DNA from: Stigmatella aurantiaca DW4/3-1
GTDB taxonomy: Bacteria > Myxococcota > Myxococcia > Myxococcales > Myxococcaceae
Reading direction: 5' to 3'
Length of the DNA: 64,000 nucleotides
Assembly (NCBI RefSeq): GCF_000165485.1
Contig: NC_014623.1
Coordinates: forward strand, 9,938,893-10,002,892
The notes under the pieces are model-generated. The model did no database searches, was not told the DNA's origin, and saw nothing but the letters and a program-made list of their open reading frames with translations. Numbering within the stretch: the stretch's first letter is position 1; every line of letters begins with the position of its first letter. The translations under genes and the position numbers were made by a program. Below are positions 1 through 8,539 of this stretch, in pieces.

Positions 1-1428
1 CAGCAGACGGGCATGGGGCTGCCGGCCTCGGCCGCGCTGCTCTTGCTGTGCGTGGGACTGCTGTGCGCCAGGCCCCAGCAGGGGTTGATGGTCCACATCA
101 CCCAGAACACCCTCGGGGGATTTCTCGCCCGGCGCCTCGTCCCGATCACCCTGCTGGGCCCCCCCCTGTTTGGCGCCCTGCTCAAGGTGCTCGACACCCA
201 TGGGTACCTGGACCCCTCGATGAAGATCCCCCTCTTCGCCACGGTGGCGAGCGTGAGCGGCGTGGGGCTCGTACTCCTGTCCACCACGGCCCTGGATCGC
301 ATCGACACCGAGCGCCACCGCGCCAGCGCCCGCGCCGACCGCGAGCGCAACCTGCTGCGCACCGTCGTGGACAATGCCCCCGTGGGCATCCTCTTCGTGG
401 ACGCCCTCACCCAGGAGGTTCAGGCCAACTCCGCCTTCCAATCCCTCGTGGGCCACCCGCTGCTGCCGGGTGGCGGCCAGCGGCAGTTTCTCGGGCACCT
501 GCGCCACCCGGATGGCCGGCCCGTGCGTGCCGAGGAGTTCCCCTCGTTCCGGGGCCTGGAGGGCCAGGCGGTCTCCCCCGAGGAGTACGTCATCGTCCAA
601 CCGGACCGGCAGTTCCCCGTGCTCTCCTCGGCTGCCCCCGTGCACGAGGACTCCGGCCACGTGCGCGGGGTGGTCGTCACCATCCAGGACATCACCGCCC
701 GGCGCGAGTTGGAGCGTCTGCGCGAGGAGTATGTGGGGCTCATCTCGCACGACCTGCGCAACCCCTTGCAGCTCATCACCCTGCGGGCCAGCCTCCTGCA
801 GCGCAAGCTCCAGGAGAGGGCGCTCCCGTCCGAGGCCGCCATGGCCGAGGCCCTGCTCCAGAACACGCAGCAGATGAGCGGCATGGTCGAGGAGCTGCTC
901 GAAAGCTCCCGTCTGGAGGCCAAGCAGGTGGAGCTGCGCCGCGAGCCCACCAACATCCTCCACTTCCTCGAGGCGGTGCTCGACCGGGACATCGCGCCCG
1001 ACGCCCGCGAGCGCCTCCGGCTGGAGGTGGGGGCCCCGGTGTCCCAGGTGCTGATGGATGTGCACCGCGTGGAGCGCGTGATGGTGAACCTGCTCACCAA
1101 CGCCCTCAAGTACAGCCGGCCCGCCACCCCGGTGGTGGTGCGCCTGGATCAAACCGGCCCCTCGGTGGAAATTTCGGTGCGCGATCAGGGCGCGGGCCTG
1201 TCCCCCGAGAGCGCCGCGCACCTCTTCGAGAAGTACTACCGCACCCGCGAGGGGAGAACCTCGGACGTCATGGGGCTGGGGCTGGGGCTCTACATCAGCC
1301 GGCTCATCATCGAGGCGCACGGGGGCGCCATCCGCGCCGAGAGCATCCAGGGCCAGGGCACCACCTTCACCTTCACCTTGCCCCGGCTGCCCGCGTGTCC
1401 AGAGCAGGAGCAGCGCCGGGTCTCCTGA
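1..1428 (+). CDS. Sensor histidine kinase, 3' part (5' end outside window)
   Basis: The reading frame is open from base 1, so the true start lies upstream; the first ATG at 13 is probably internal. The visible part begins with hydrophobic segments (about residues 5-20 and 35-60 from that ATG) and another at about 75-95, consistent with a membrane-anchored sensor. A PAS-like domain follows (around VDNAPVGILFVDA), then a HisKA dimerisation domain with the H-box SHDLRNPLQL and an HATPase_c domain with the N box (NLLTNALKYS) and G boxes (DQGAGLS, GLGLGLYI). It should autophosphorylate on the H-box histidine and pass phosphate to an unseen response regulator. No receiver domain is fused. The gene converges on the next one with 4 bp between stops. 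Confidence 0.88.
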   Translation, partial: QQTGMGLPASAALLLLCVGLLCARPQQGLMVHITQNTLGGFLARRLVPITLLGPPLFGALLKVLDTHGYLDPSMKIPLFATVASVSGVGLVLLSTTALDRIDTERHRASARADRERNLLRTVVDNAPVGILFVDALTQEVQANSAFQSLVGHPLLPGGGQRQFLGHLRHPDGRPVRAEEFPSFRGLEGQAVSPEEYVIVQPDRQFPVLSSAAPVHEDSGHVRGVVVTIQDITARRELERLREEYVGLISHDLRNPLQLITLRASLLQRKLQERALPSEAAMAEALLQNTQQMSGMVEELLESSRLEAKQVELRREPTNILHFLEAVLDRDIAPDARERLRLEVGAPVSQVLMDVHRVERVMVNLLTNALKYSRPATPVVVRLDQTGPSVEISVRDQGAGLSPESAAHLFEKYYRTREGRTSDVMGLGLGLYISRLIIEAHGGAIRAESIQGQGTTFTFTLPRLPACPEQEQRRVS

Positions 1429-1432
1429 AGGC

Positions 1433-2539
1433 TCAGCGCGGGACGAACCAGCGCGGCAACCAGTCGGGGCCCTTCGCCGTGGTCAACCGCGTCTGCCCGC
1501 TGCCATCCGCGCGCATCAGCCACAGGTCCACGTCCCCCTGCCGCTCCGCCACGAACACCAGGTACTTGCCGTCCGGGCTCCACGCGGGCGCATCGTCCCG
1601 GCTCCGGCCATCCGTGAGCGCCACCGGCGCGCCGCCGTCCACGGCCGCCACCCAGAGGCGGCTCTTCGCCTCCGGCAGCCGCTCCACGAAGACCACCTTC
1701 TTGCTGTCCGGGCTCCACGCCAGCTCGCGCTCGTCGAGCTTCGTGGCCTCCCCGGACACCGCGCGCAGGGACGTCCCATCCGGGCGCACCAGGAAATAGC
1801 GCTCCCGGCCCTCGCGGTTGCTGATGAAGGAGAGCCACTGTCCATCCGGGCTCCAGCGCGGCTCCCGGTCCTCCTGGTGGAAGGCGGTGATGCGGCGCTC
1901 GTCCGTGCCGTCCGCCTTCATCACGTAGATCTCCGGGTCTCCCTCCCGGCTGGAGACGAACGCCACCTCGCGCCCATCCGGTGAGACGGCCGGCTCGAAG
2001 CAGCCCTCCTTCACCTGCGTCAGCGGCTGCTCCTGCGTGCCCGCCTTCGGCTCCAGGCGCACCAGATCGCTGAAGCTCCGGGCATCCGACTCGGCCACCA
2101 GCCAGCGGCCGTCCGGCGACCAGCTCGGGTTGCGCGTCCGCGCCCGGGGCGGGTGGAGCGCCACCGGCTCCCCGCCGTCCAGCGGCTGGAGCCGCATCTG
2201 CTCCAGGTGGAACCCATTCACCATGCGCGCGGCGATGACCAGCAGCGCCTTGCCATCCGGCGAGGGCGCCGCGGGGAAGTCATCCTCCCCGGGGCTCTTC
2301 GTGAGCTGCGTCTCCTCCCCGGAGGGCTTCACCAGCCAGACATCCTTCTGGTCCGCCCGCTCGGAGATGAAGGCGATGACGCCCGGAATGGCGCGCCGCT
2401 CCTCCTCGGAGAGTGGCCCCGGGCCAGAAGCCGCGCGGCCACACGTGCCCGCGCGGCAACCCCATCCCAACAGGGCGAGCACGGCAACCCGCCGGGCCCA
2501 CCCCCTTCTGTCACGAGCGTCGAAGTGCACGCCCTTCAC
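1433..2539 (-). CDS. TolB-like WD40/PD40 beta-propeller lipoprotein
   Basis: About 368 residues. I placed the start at a GTG one base after the stop of the upstream amidase gene, because the longer frame to 2662 only overlaps that gene; a second GTG at 2530 is possible. The N-terminus is basic then hydrophobic and ends in a cysteine (LLGWGC), suggesting a lipoprotein signal. The rest consists of repeated PD40 blades with recurring SPDG cores followed by W or K residues (WSPDGRWL, VSPDGREV, WSPDGQWL, WSPDSKKV, WSPDGKYL), as in TolB propellers. A periplasmic or outer-membrane protein-binding role is inferred; no enzyme motif is visible. It is probably cotranscribed with the amidase gene. Confidence 0.78.
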   Translation of the reverse strand: MKGVHFDARDRRGWARRVAVLALLGWGCRAGTCGRAASGPGPLSEEERRAIPGVIAFISERADQKDVWLVKPSGEETQLTKSPGEDDFPAAPSPDGKALLVIAARMVNGFHLEQMRLQPLDGGEPVALHPPRARTRNPSWSPDGRWLVAESDARSFSDLVRLEPKAGTQEQPLTQVKEGCFEPAVSPDGREVAFVSSREGDPEIYVMKADGTDERRITAFHQEDREPRWSPDGQWLSFISNREGRERYFLVRPDGTSLRAVSGEATKLDERELAWSPDSKKVVFVERLPEAKSRLWVAAVDGGAPVALTDGRSRDDAPAWSPDGKYLVFVAERQGDVDLWLMRADGSGQTRLTTAKGPDWLPRWFVPR

Positions 2540-2540
2540 G

Positions 2541-4145
2541 CTAGCGGACGCGGATGGCGTCCGCGATGACGACCGTGCCACTGGACGTCCAGCGGCTGAC
2601 CTGCACCGTGTTCCAGCCCGCCTGGAAACTAAAGCTGCCCAGCGCGTTCCACTGGCTGCCACCGGCCTGCTGGTTCACATTCACCGTGCCCAGCTTCGTC
2701 CCCGCCGCGTTGAAGATGACAAAGGGCGCCGAGGCGGAGCGGTTGGTGCCCGCGGTCCACCACGCCTCGATGGACTTCGTCGCCGCGGCCGGCAGGTAGA
2801 ACGAGAAGACCGCCGTGTCGGTGATGCCCTGGACCGAGGCGTAGTAATAGTCACCGCCGTAGGAGCCGGACGTGCTGGAGGTCTTCGTCCAGTTCGCGGA
2901 CGCCGAGAACTTGGCCACCGCCGCGTCGTTGTTGGCGTTGTTGGTGTCCACGATGATGTCGCTGGTGCAGTAGGCCTGGACCTTGCTCAGGTACGAGGCC
3001 CACGGCCAGTTCGGGCCCGGATCCGTGCGGGTGGCAGGCTGGAGCTTGCCGTGCGCCACGATGTGGTAGCTGTCGCGCAGGATGGTCCGGTCCCGCGAGA
3101 TGTCGCAGGACAGCTTCGCCGAGGCTTCGATCTGCCCGGCGGGGAAGCTCGTCTGGCTGGCGCTGCCGCCGTGCTCGATGCCCACCGAGAAGTGGTTCAC
3201 CGAGGTGCCGGTCAGGCCGCAGTCCACGTTGCTGTTGAGCTTGCAGTCATAGGTGGCCCCGATGTGCCAGCCGCGCTTCTCCTCGGACACCAGCTGGGAG
3301 ATCTCCGAGCCATCCTCCTTCACCACGTAGTGCGCGCTGACCCCCGAGTCCGGGTTCACCAGCCAGCTCCAGCAGCTCGCGTAGCTGCTCTCGCACGTGT
3401 GGATGATGATCATCGAGATGTCCGTGCCAGCGGGCCGCTCGCCGTAGTTGCCCGACGGGCGCCAGACAGCCTCTGCGTAGTCCGGCCCCGCAGCCAGGGC
3501 GCGCAGCGAGGGCATCGCGAACTTCGCCTGCACCTCGGTGGGCATGATGGAGGCGGTCACCGTGCCCTCCGCGCTCTGGGCCACCACCCCCTTGCGCAGC
3601 GTGGCGAACACGTCGTGGTGCACGTACTCGGCCTGCGCATCGGTGTGGGTGATGCCGCTGAAGCGCGCCACCGCCGGCGCCCAGTCCCCCAGGCTCGCCC
3701 GGTCCACCATCAGCGCCTCGGCCTCGGCCGACAGCAGCGCCGCGCCCGCGCGGAGGTTGGCCAGCACGTCCGTGCGCGCCTGCGCCTCGGACACCCCCGC
3801 CAGGGCCGCCCCGCGCGCCAGTTGCTCGCCGCGCAACGCCATCACGCCGTAGGCCGGCGCCATCCCCTCGAACTCGGTCAGCCCCGGCCACATCTGCCAG
3901 CGCGTCTCGGTGAAGGAGACGGCCTTGAGCAGGTTGGCCGGAACGTTGAACTCGCGGGCGGCCTGCTCGAACAGCGGGTCCAATTCCCCGGGAGCCCCTG
4001 GCCGGACGGCTTCACGCGCCGCGTCAGCGACGGCGCTGGCGGACGGGGCCTGCGCGGCCTCCGGGCTGTCCGGCGTCTGAGGGCCACAGGCCGCCAGGGC
4101 CAGGGCCGCGGCGGCGGCCGCGAACGGGTTGCGCATCGGGTTCAT
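2541..4145 (-). CDS. N-acetylmuramoyl-L-alanine amidase lipoprotein (SLT-like, Amidase_2, golvesin-like C-terminus)
   Basis: About 534 residues. ATG 4145 is preceded by GAGGAG at good spacing, so it is preferred over the GTG at 4151. The signal peptide ends in the lipobox LAAC. Residues 50-170 resemble a lytic-transglycosylase-like helical domain (SFTETRW supplies a candidate catalytic Glu). A central Amidase_2/PGRP domain follows, with the zinc-ligand-like motifs IIIHTCES and IVAHGKLQ and a TDPGPNW segment. The last 130 residues match the golvesin/xanthan-lyase C-terminal beta domain (VQVSRWTSSGTVVIADAIRV). It should cleave the bond between MurNAc and L-Ala in peptidoglycan outside the cytoplasm. 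Whether the SLT-like part is catalytic is uncertain. Confidence 0.85.
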   Translation of the reverse strand: MNPMRNPFAAAAAALALAACGPQTPDSPEAAQAPSASAVADAAREAVRPGAPGELDPLFEQAAREFNVPANLLKAVSFTETRWQMWPGLTEFEGMAPAYGVMALRGEQLARGAALAGVSEAQARTDVLANLRAGAALLSAEAEALMVDRASLGDWAPAVARFSGITHTDAQAEYVHHDVFATLRKGVVAQSAEGTVTASIMPTEVQAKFAMPSLRALAAGPDYAEAVWRPSGNYGERPAGTDISMIIIHTCESSYASCWSWLVNPDSGVSAHYVVKEDGSEISQLVSEEKRGWHIGATYDCKLNSNVDCGLTGTSVNHFSVGIEHGGSASQTSFPAGQIEASAKLSCDISRDRTILRDSYHIVAHGKLQPATRTDPGPNWPWASYLSKVQAYCTSDIIVDTNNANNDAAVAKFSASANWTKTSSTSGSYGGDYYYASVQGITDTAVFSFYLPAAATKSIEAWWTAGTNRSASAPFVIFNAAGTKLGTVNVNQQAGGSQWNALGSFSFQAGWNTVQVSRWTSSGTVVIADAIRVR

Positions 4146-4187
4146 GAACACTCCTCGGGGGATTCAGCGGTAGGGGAGATCGCTACA

Positions 4188-4203
4188 CCACACCCAGGTG
4201 TGG
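4188..4203. promoter_or_regulatory. 7-bp inverted repeat between divergent genes
   Basis: CCACACC-CA-GGTGTGG, a compact palindrome in the 199-bp region between the divergent amidase and metallophosphoesterase genes. It could be an operator for either promoter. No matching regulator is encoded nearby, so the role is inferred from position only. Confidence 0.3.
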
Positions 4204-4344
4204 CCCATGGACGCATCGGCCTTCGCCCACGTGTCACGGATGTCGCAGCTGTACTGTTTCGATACAAGGGTGCGGTAAACAGATTTCACCTCTCTCCGCG
4301 TGTGTCAATGCTTCCCCCGGCCGGGGGCTTGGTATGAGGGGCCC

Positions 4345-5082
4345 ATGCGTCTCTTCGCCATCGGCGACACCCACCTGCCCTCCACCCGGAACAAGGACAT
4401 GCACCGCTTCGGGTGGGCAGAGCACCCACTGCCGTTGCAGCGCGCGTGGGACGAGAAGGTCCGTCCCGAGGACATCGTCATCGTGGCGGGGGACATCTCC
4501 TGGGCCACCCGGCCCCAAGAGGTGATGGACGACTTGAAGTGGCTGGACGCGCGGCCGGGGCGCAAGGTGCTGGTGCGCGGCAACCACGACTACTGGTGGG
4601 GGGACTCGGCCTCGAAGCTGCGCAAGCTGCTGGAGCCTTTTCGGACGCTGGAGTCCTTCCTCCAGAACTGCGCGGTGGTGATGGGGCCGTGGCTCATCGC
4701 CGGCTCGCGGCTGTGGACAGCCCCCGAGGCCCCGCCCATGCCCGGCGGGGAGATGGGCGACGAGGCCGTGGACCTGGGCTACGTGGAGCGCGAGACGCGG
4801 CGGCTGAATGCCTCCATCGAGGACGCGCTTAAAAAGGAGAAGCAGAGCCCCACGCCCCTGCGGCGGGTGGTGGCGGTGCACTTCCCGCCCGTCTACGCCA
4901 ACGAGCAGCCCACCGCCTTCAGTGCCCCCATCGAGGCCTTCCAACCCAAGGTGTGTGTCTACGGCCACCTGCATGCCGCGGGCATCGCCGCGGGCTTCAC
5001 CGGCGAGCGGGCCGGGGTGCGCTACGTGCTGGCCTCGTGCGACGCGGCGGGCTTCTCCCCGGTGTTGCTCGACGAGGTGTGA
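4345..5082 (+). CDS. Metallophosphoesterase (calcineurin-like)
   Basis: 245 residues. The start is the ATG at 4345, where the protein begins directly with the first metal motif; GAGGGG lies just upstream. Dimetal phosphoesterase motifs are in order: GDTHL (residues 6-10), GDISW, GNHDYWWG, VVAVHFPP and YGHLHAAG. This is the full calcineurin-like set (DxH, GDxxD-like with Ser in place of the usual Asp, GNHD, H, GHxH). It should hydrolyse phosphomono- or diesters; the substrate cannot be told. There is no signal peptide, so it is cytoplasmic. Confidence 0.88.
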   Translation: MRLFAIGDTHLPSTRNKDMHRFGWAEHPLPLQRAWDEKVRPEDIVIVAGDISWATRPQEVMDDLKWLDARPGRKVLVRGNHDYWWGDSASKLRKLLEPFRTLESFLQNCAVVMGPWLIAGSRLWTAPEAPPMPGGEMGDEAVDLGYVERETRRLNASIEDALKKEKQSPTPLRRVVAVHFPPVYANEQPTAFSAPIEAFQPKVCVYGHLHAAGIAAGFTGERAGVRYVLASCDAAGFSPVLLDEV

Positions 5083-5168
5083 GCCCCTCCGGGCCTTGCC
5101 CGCCCGCACTGGACTGGCTAGGGGGAAGCTAGAAAGGTAAGAGGGGGGCAATCCTCCAACGGACGGCC

Positions 5169-6413
5169 ATGCCCAAGAGACTCGAGAAAGAACACATACC
5201 GAGCCTGCGATTGACGAGCGTCCAGGTAGAGCGATTCAAGGCCGCATTCAAGCCCACACCTGTTCCATTGCGTCCCTTCAACCTGATCCTGGGAAGAAAT
5301 GGTGCCGGCAAAAGCACGTTGCTGGAGGCACTCCAGTGGGTGGATGGTACGCTCCGGCAGGATGCGCGGACTGCGTTGCAGCGGTACTTCGGCATTGCCC
5401 CCGTCGTCAATGTCCGCTCCCAGCAGACGTTCTTCCAACTAGGGCTCACCTGGAAGAGTGAGGACGAAAGCGAGCTAACTTACAAGGTCAAGGTCGTCCA
5501 AGGCCGTGATGGAGTGACCCCCCTGATTGCCCAAGAGGTCTTGAAGTCCGTACACGGGGGAAAGAGACCGCGGACGATCATCGACACCACGGTGGCTGCG
5601 AACGCCAAGAAAGACCGGCCCGGTGTCCGCATCGTCTATCCCAAAGATCTGCGACTCATGCGAGAGGTCAACGAGCCCGACCGGCTCGCACTCCGGCAAG
5701 CAGGCGTCGCCCCAACCTCCAACGCAGACTTCAAGGACCGCTTTGCTCTGCCTGCGATCAGTGCGTTCTGGGAGAACGCCGTCTTCTTGAGGCTGAGCAC
5801 CAGCCGTCTGGCCGCGGGCTCTCCTGCGCGGCGAAAATCGTTTGAGCCGCTCCTCGACGAAGAAGGCACCAACCTGCCAGCATTGCTCAATGAGTTGAGC
5901 CGGGAGCAACTTGAGGATCTGGTCGATCGCATCAAGCAGGTGTTGAGCGGCATCGAGCAGGTCAAACTCTCAAAACCCAGAGCTGGGCAACAAGAGAATG
6001 TCAATTACTCTCTCCGGGAGCGCATGCCCTACAAGGGACGCAATGGAACAGACCTTTTCGATATTCCATCGTGGATGCTGTCGGAAGGCACACGCCGAAT
6101 CACAGCCCTGTTCGCCTTGCTTGTTCATGATCCCCCGCCTTCGCTCTTGTGTATCGAGGAGGTAGAGAATGGACTGGATCCTTGGACCGTGTTGGAGGTC
6201 ATCAAGGCACTTCGCTCAGCCACTGATGCGGGGACACAGGTCATCGTGACCTCTCATTCACCTTGGCTGATCGATCACGTGGACCTCCAAGACATCCTCC
6301 TCGTAGAGCGGGTGAAAGGAACAACAGAGTACCGGCGGTTCGCGGACATGGAGGAGGCAAAACGATTCTCCAGCGACGTTCCTCCGGGAGCGCGATATGT
6401 CAACAGCAGGTAG
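5169..6413 (+). CDS. AAA/ABC-type ATPase of an OLD/AriA-like pair
   Basis: 414 residues. An SMC/OLD-type ATPase with Walker A GRNGAGKST (about residues 41-49), an ABC-signature-like LSEGTRR (about 304), Walker B LLCIEEVENG (about 326-335) and a switch histidine in TSHSPWLID (about 363). The middle carries a helical insertion (ALLNELSREQLEDLVDRI). The next gene starts 17 bp before this one stops, in another frame, so translation is probably coupled. ATPases of this class paired with a TOPRIM-like partner occur in phage-defence systems (OLD, PARIS AriA/AriB, RloA/RloB). Codon use is less GC-biased than the flanking genes, which fits horizontal transfer. The defence role is inferred. Confidence 0.85.
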   Translation: MPKRLEKEHIPSLRLTSVQVERFKAAFKPTPVPLRPFNLILGRNGAGKSTLLEALQWVDGTLRQDARTALQRYFGIAPVVNVRSQQTFFQLGLTWKSEDESELTYKVKVVQGRDGVTPLIAQEVLKSVHGGKRPRTIIDTTVAANAKKDRPGVRIVYPKDLRLMREVNEPDRLALRQAGVAPTSNADFKDRFALPAISAFWENAVFLRLSTSRLAAGSPARRKSFEPLLDEEGTNLPALLNELSREQLEDLVDRIKQVLSGIEQVKLSKPRAGQQENVNYSLRERMPYKGRNGTDLFDIPSWMLSEGTRRITALFALLVHDPPPSLLCIEEVENGLDPWTVLEVIKALRSATDAGTQVIVTSHSPWLIDHVDLQDILLVERVKGTTEYRRFADMEEAKRFSSDVPPGARYVNSR

Positions 6414-7227
6414 ACCCAAGCGATTGCGGCTGGTGCTTTTCGCCGAAGGGACGACGGACTCTTCCCTGGAAAGGCTCTGGGGCCAAGAGCTCCCAGCATT
6501 CTTAGGGTTGGCACCCTTTGATCGAGTTGTCGGATTCAGCAAGCATCACATGGTTGCGATGAGCAAAGCGAACATGAGCTTGCCTCATAAAACCAGTACG
6601 ACCTCGGTGGGACTCGATGTCATCCTCGCCCAGGAGTTGCAAAAGAAAGATTTTGATTGCGCGATCGTGGCTTGGGACCTCGTACCGGCCTGGGACAGCG
6701 GTTCGGACGCCACGGCCTGCCGTTGGCAGGACACCCTCTTGCTGTACGAAGGATTGGCGCGGAGTCAAAAGCTGCCCCCGCTGTGGCACCAGCGAGCAAC
6801 AGAGCGTCTTCACGACTTGAAGTCACGAGCCCAGCCATCAGACCGGAAATTCTTGCCAAGACCTGAGCCAGGAACGGTCCTCAGCGTGTGCATGGAACCT
6901 GAATTCGAAGGACTTCTGCTGGACGAGGCAGGAGTCAAGGCTGCACTGGGCCTGAAAGGGAAGAAGCTGCCCCACCGGTGGCCCACGACCTGGCTGCACA
7001 CGCCAGCGCCCCGGCCATCCGAGACGCTGGCGAAGGCCATCGAGGCAGCCAGGAGCATTCAGCCTCGGCCTCCCGTCTTCCGGAAGGTCCGTCGCCCCCT
7101 GCGTGAGGCAAAACATGAATGGGGAAGACTCCTGCTCAACAGTGCGACCCCTGAGTTCCGCCGCAAAATCCTGGCGCATCCGGTGTCGGAACGATTGAGG
7201 CTTCTGTTGGCAGCTCCTGCACGGTGA
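6397..7227 (+). CDS. TOPRIM-like DUF4276-type effector partner of the AAA ATPase
   Basis: 276 residues. It overlaps the ATPase gene by 17 bp. The N-terminus has LVLFAEGTTDSS (residues 11-22), the position and form of the first acidic TOPRIM motif (xxEGxTE/D), followed by an acidic WDLVPAWDSG stretch (about 92-101) and EPEFEGLLLDE (about 167-177), which resembles the glutamate-rich segment of DUF4276/RloB-like proteins. I expect a metal-dependent nuclease or other effector held by the ATPase. The C-terminal third is basic (KVRRPLREAKHEW), suitable for nucleic-acid contact. The TOPRIM assignment rests on motifs alone. Confidence 0.7.
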   Translation: MSTAGRPKRLRLVLFAEGTTDSSLERLWGQELPAFLGLAPFDRVVGFSKHHMVAMSKANMSLPHKTSTTSVGLDVILAQELQKKDFDCAIVAWDLVPAWDSGSDATACRWQDTLLLYEGLARSQKLPPLWHQRATERLHDLKSRAQPSDRKFLPRPEPGTVLSVCMEPEFEGLLLDEAGVKAALGLKGKKLPHRWPTTWLHTPAPRPSETLAKAIEAARSIQPRPPVFRKVRRPLREAKHEWGRLLLNSATPEFRRKILAHPVSERLRLLLAAPAR

Positions 7228-7253
7228 GCCGCCCTCCGGGCCCAGGCCCCTCG

Positions 7254-7463
7254 TCATCCGCCGTGGGTGCCCCCCTCCTCGCGCAGGGACATCGTGGTGA
7301 TGAGGCCGGGCGGGGGGCCTCCGCCCTCCTCGCCCACCGCCAGCGTCGTCACCGGCCGGGGCTTCTCCTTGCCCCCTTGCTCGACCGGGGCGGGCGGCCT
7401 GCCCCCGAGCCTCACCGGCAGCTCGTACTGGATGAACGATGGGCCCTTCGGGTGCCTCGGCAT
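7254..7463 (-). CDS. Graspetide (plesiocin-type) precursor peptide
   Basis: 69 residues. ATG 7463 is preceded by AGGAG at 7470-7474 with a 6-nt spacer, an excellent ribosome binding site. The leader contains the segment PSFIQYELPVRLGG (residues 8-21). The C-terminal half carries two core motifs, TTLAVGEEGG (39-48) and TTMSLREEGG (56-65), each an exact match to the TTxxxxEE pattern of plesiocin-type graspetides, in which Thr side chains are esterified to Glu side chains. A divergent ATP-grasp gene starts 113 bp away. Gly/Pro-rich linkers separate the repeats. The product would be two hairpin-like bicyclic units; plesiocin-type products are protease inhibitors, but the target here is unknown. 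It ends 26 bp from the convergent TOPRIM gene. Confidence 0.8.
   Translation of the reverse strand: MPRHPKGPSFIQYELPVRLGGRPPAPVEQGGKEKPRPVTTLAVGEEGGGPPPGLITTMSLREEGGTHGG
7275..7349 (-). repeat. Two TTxxxxEE core repeats of the graspetide precursor
   Basis: Core 1 is encoded at 7326-7349 and core 2 at 7275-7298, a 17-residue period. Both have Thr-Thr, four variable residues (LAVG and MSLR) and Glu-Glu, then Gly-Gly. The conserved ring residues with variable loop residues suggest selection on macrocycle formation with different loop specificities. Confidence 0.75.
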
Positions 7464-7576
7464 GGTGCGCTCCTGGATGTGGCGGCGGGCCGCGCTTGTT
7501 GTCTCCTCGCCTCTACGGGCAAGGTGCGCCTTGCTTGCGCGGACCGGAAGTCTCCGCCGCCCTGGAAGAAAACCCC

Positions 7577-8539
7577 ATGCGAATCGGCATCTTCGGCGAG
7601 GCAGAGGACCCGCAGTGCCTGGCCGTGGCCCGTGAGGCGGCGGCGCTCGGCGCGGACGCGCTCCTGTTCGACAGCGGGGCGCTCGCGGCGGGCCGGCCGC
7701 TCTCCCTGCTCGATGGGCGGATGTTCTACCTCGGCGAGCCCGTGGACGGCCTGAGGGGCTTCTACCTGCGCACCGTGCCCTCCCCTTACGTCCCGGCGAT
7801 GGAGCGGGATGACACGCTCGTGCTCTACGAGGACTGGTTCACCACCTTCGCGCAGACCCGCGAGCGGGCCGCCTATGTCCTGTCATGGCTGCTCCAGCTG
7901 GAGCACCAGGGGGCCACGCTCGTCAACGGACCGCACGCGGCGAGCATGCTGCAATACAAACCCTTCCAGCTCCACGTGCTGCGCTCCCTGGGCGCCTGCG
8001 TGCCCCGCACGCTCATCTCGAATGATCCGGCCGCCATCCGCGCTTTCCACGCCGAGATGAAGGACGTCATCTACAAGCCGGTGCTGGGCGGCGCGCTCAC
8101 GCGCCCCCTGGACGCCGAGGCGCTGGAGCGGCTCGGCACCGTGACGGCCTCGCCTGTCATCTTCCAGGAGCGCGTGTCCGGAGAGGACCTGCGGGTGATG
8201 CTCGTCGGGGAGGACATCGTCTCGTGCGTGGCCATCGAGACGCCCGAGCCCCACCTCGACTTCCGGAGCGATCCGGCCTACCGCGCGGGGCAGGCCACCT
8301 ACCGCGAGGTGGCGCTGCCGGAGCCGGTCCAGCGCTTCTGCCGGGAAGCCGCGCGGGCGTGTGGCCTGAGGCTCGCGGGGATCGACCTCAAGCACCAGGG
8401 GGACCGCTTCGTGTTCCTGGAGCTGAACAGCTCTCCCATCTACCTGGACGTGGAGCTGAAGCTGGGCCACGCCATCAGCCGGGCCATCGCGCGCCGCGTG
8501 GTGGAGGCCGCCCGCCCTACGCCTGACCCGAGGCCTTGA
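7577..8539 (+). CDS. ATP-grasp ligase for graspetide ester macrocyclisation
   Basis: 320 residues. The frame is open further upstream, but ATG 7577, where the protein opens with MRIGIFGEAEDP, is the natural start. It has ATP-grasp features: an N-terminal alpha/beta domain, KPVLGGALTR (about residues 161-170, ATP-binding loop), VIFQERVSGEDLRVMLVG (about 196) and the metal-binding FVFLELNSSP (about 288-297). This layout is that of the RimK-like ligases that modify graspetides (MvdC/MvdD/PsnB). It would use ATP to activate core Glu carboxylates and join them to Thr hydroxyls of the precursor encoded divergently at 7254-7463. No protease or transporter gene is adjacent. Its last 23 bp overlap the end of the convergent kinase gene. 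Confidence 0.82.
   Translation: MRIGIFGEAEDPQCLAVAREAAALGADALLFDSGALAAGRPLSLLDGRMFYLGEPVDGLRGFYLRTVPSPYVPAMERDDTLVLYEDWFTTFAQTRERAAYVLSWLLQLEHQGATLVNGPHAASMLQYKPFQLHVLRSLGACVPRTLISNDPAAIRAFHAEMKDVIYKPVLGGALTRPLDAEALERLGTVTASPVIFQERVSGEDLRVMLVGEDIVSCVAIETPEPHLDFRSDPAYRAGQATYREVALPEPVQRFCREAARACGLRLAGIDLKHQGDRFVFLELNSSPIYLDVELKLGHAISRAIARRVVEAARPTPDPRP

Noticed and set aside
2037-4337. 766-codon open frame on the plus strand
   Set aside because: It is the antisense of the amidase and TolB-like genes, Arg/Gly/Ala/Val-rich with no domain character; typical of GC-rich DNA.
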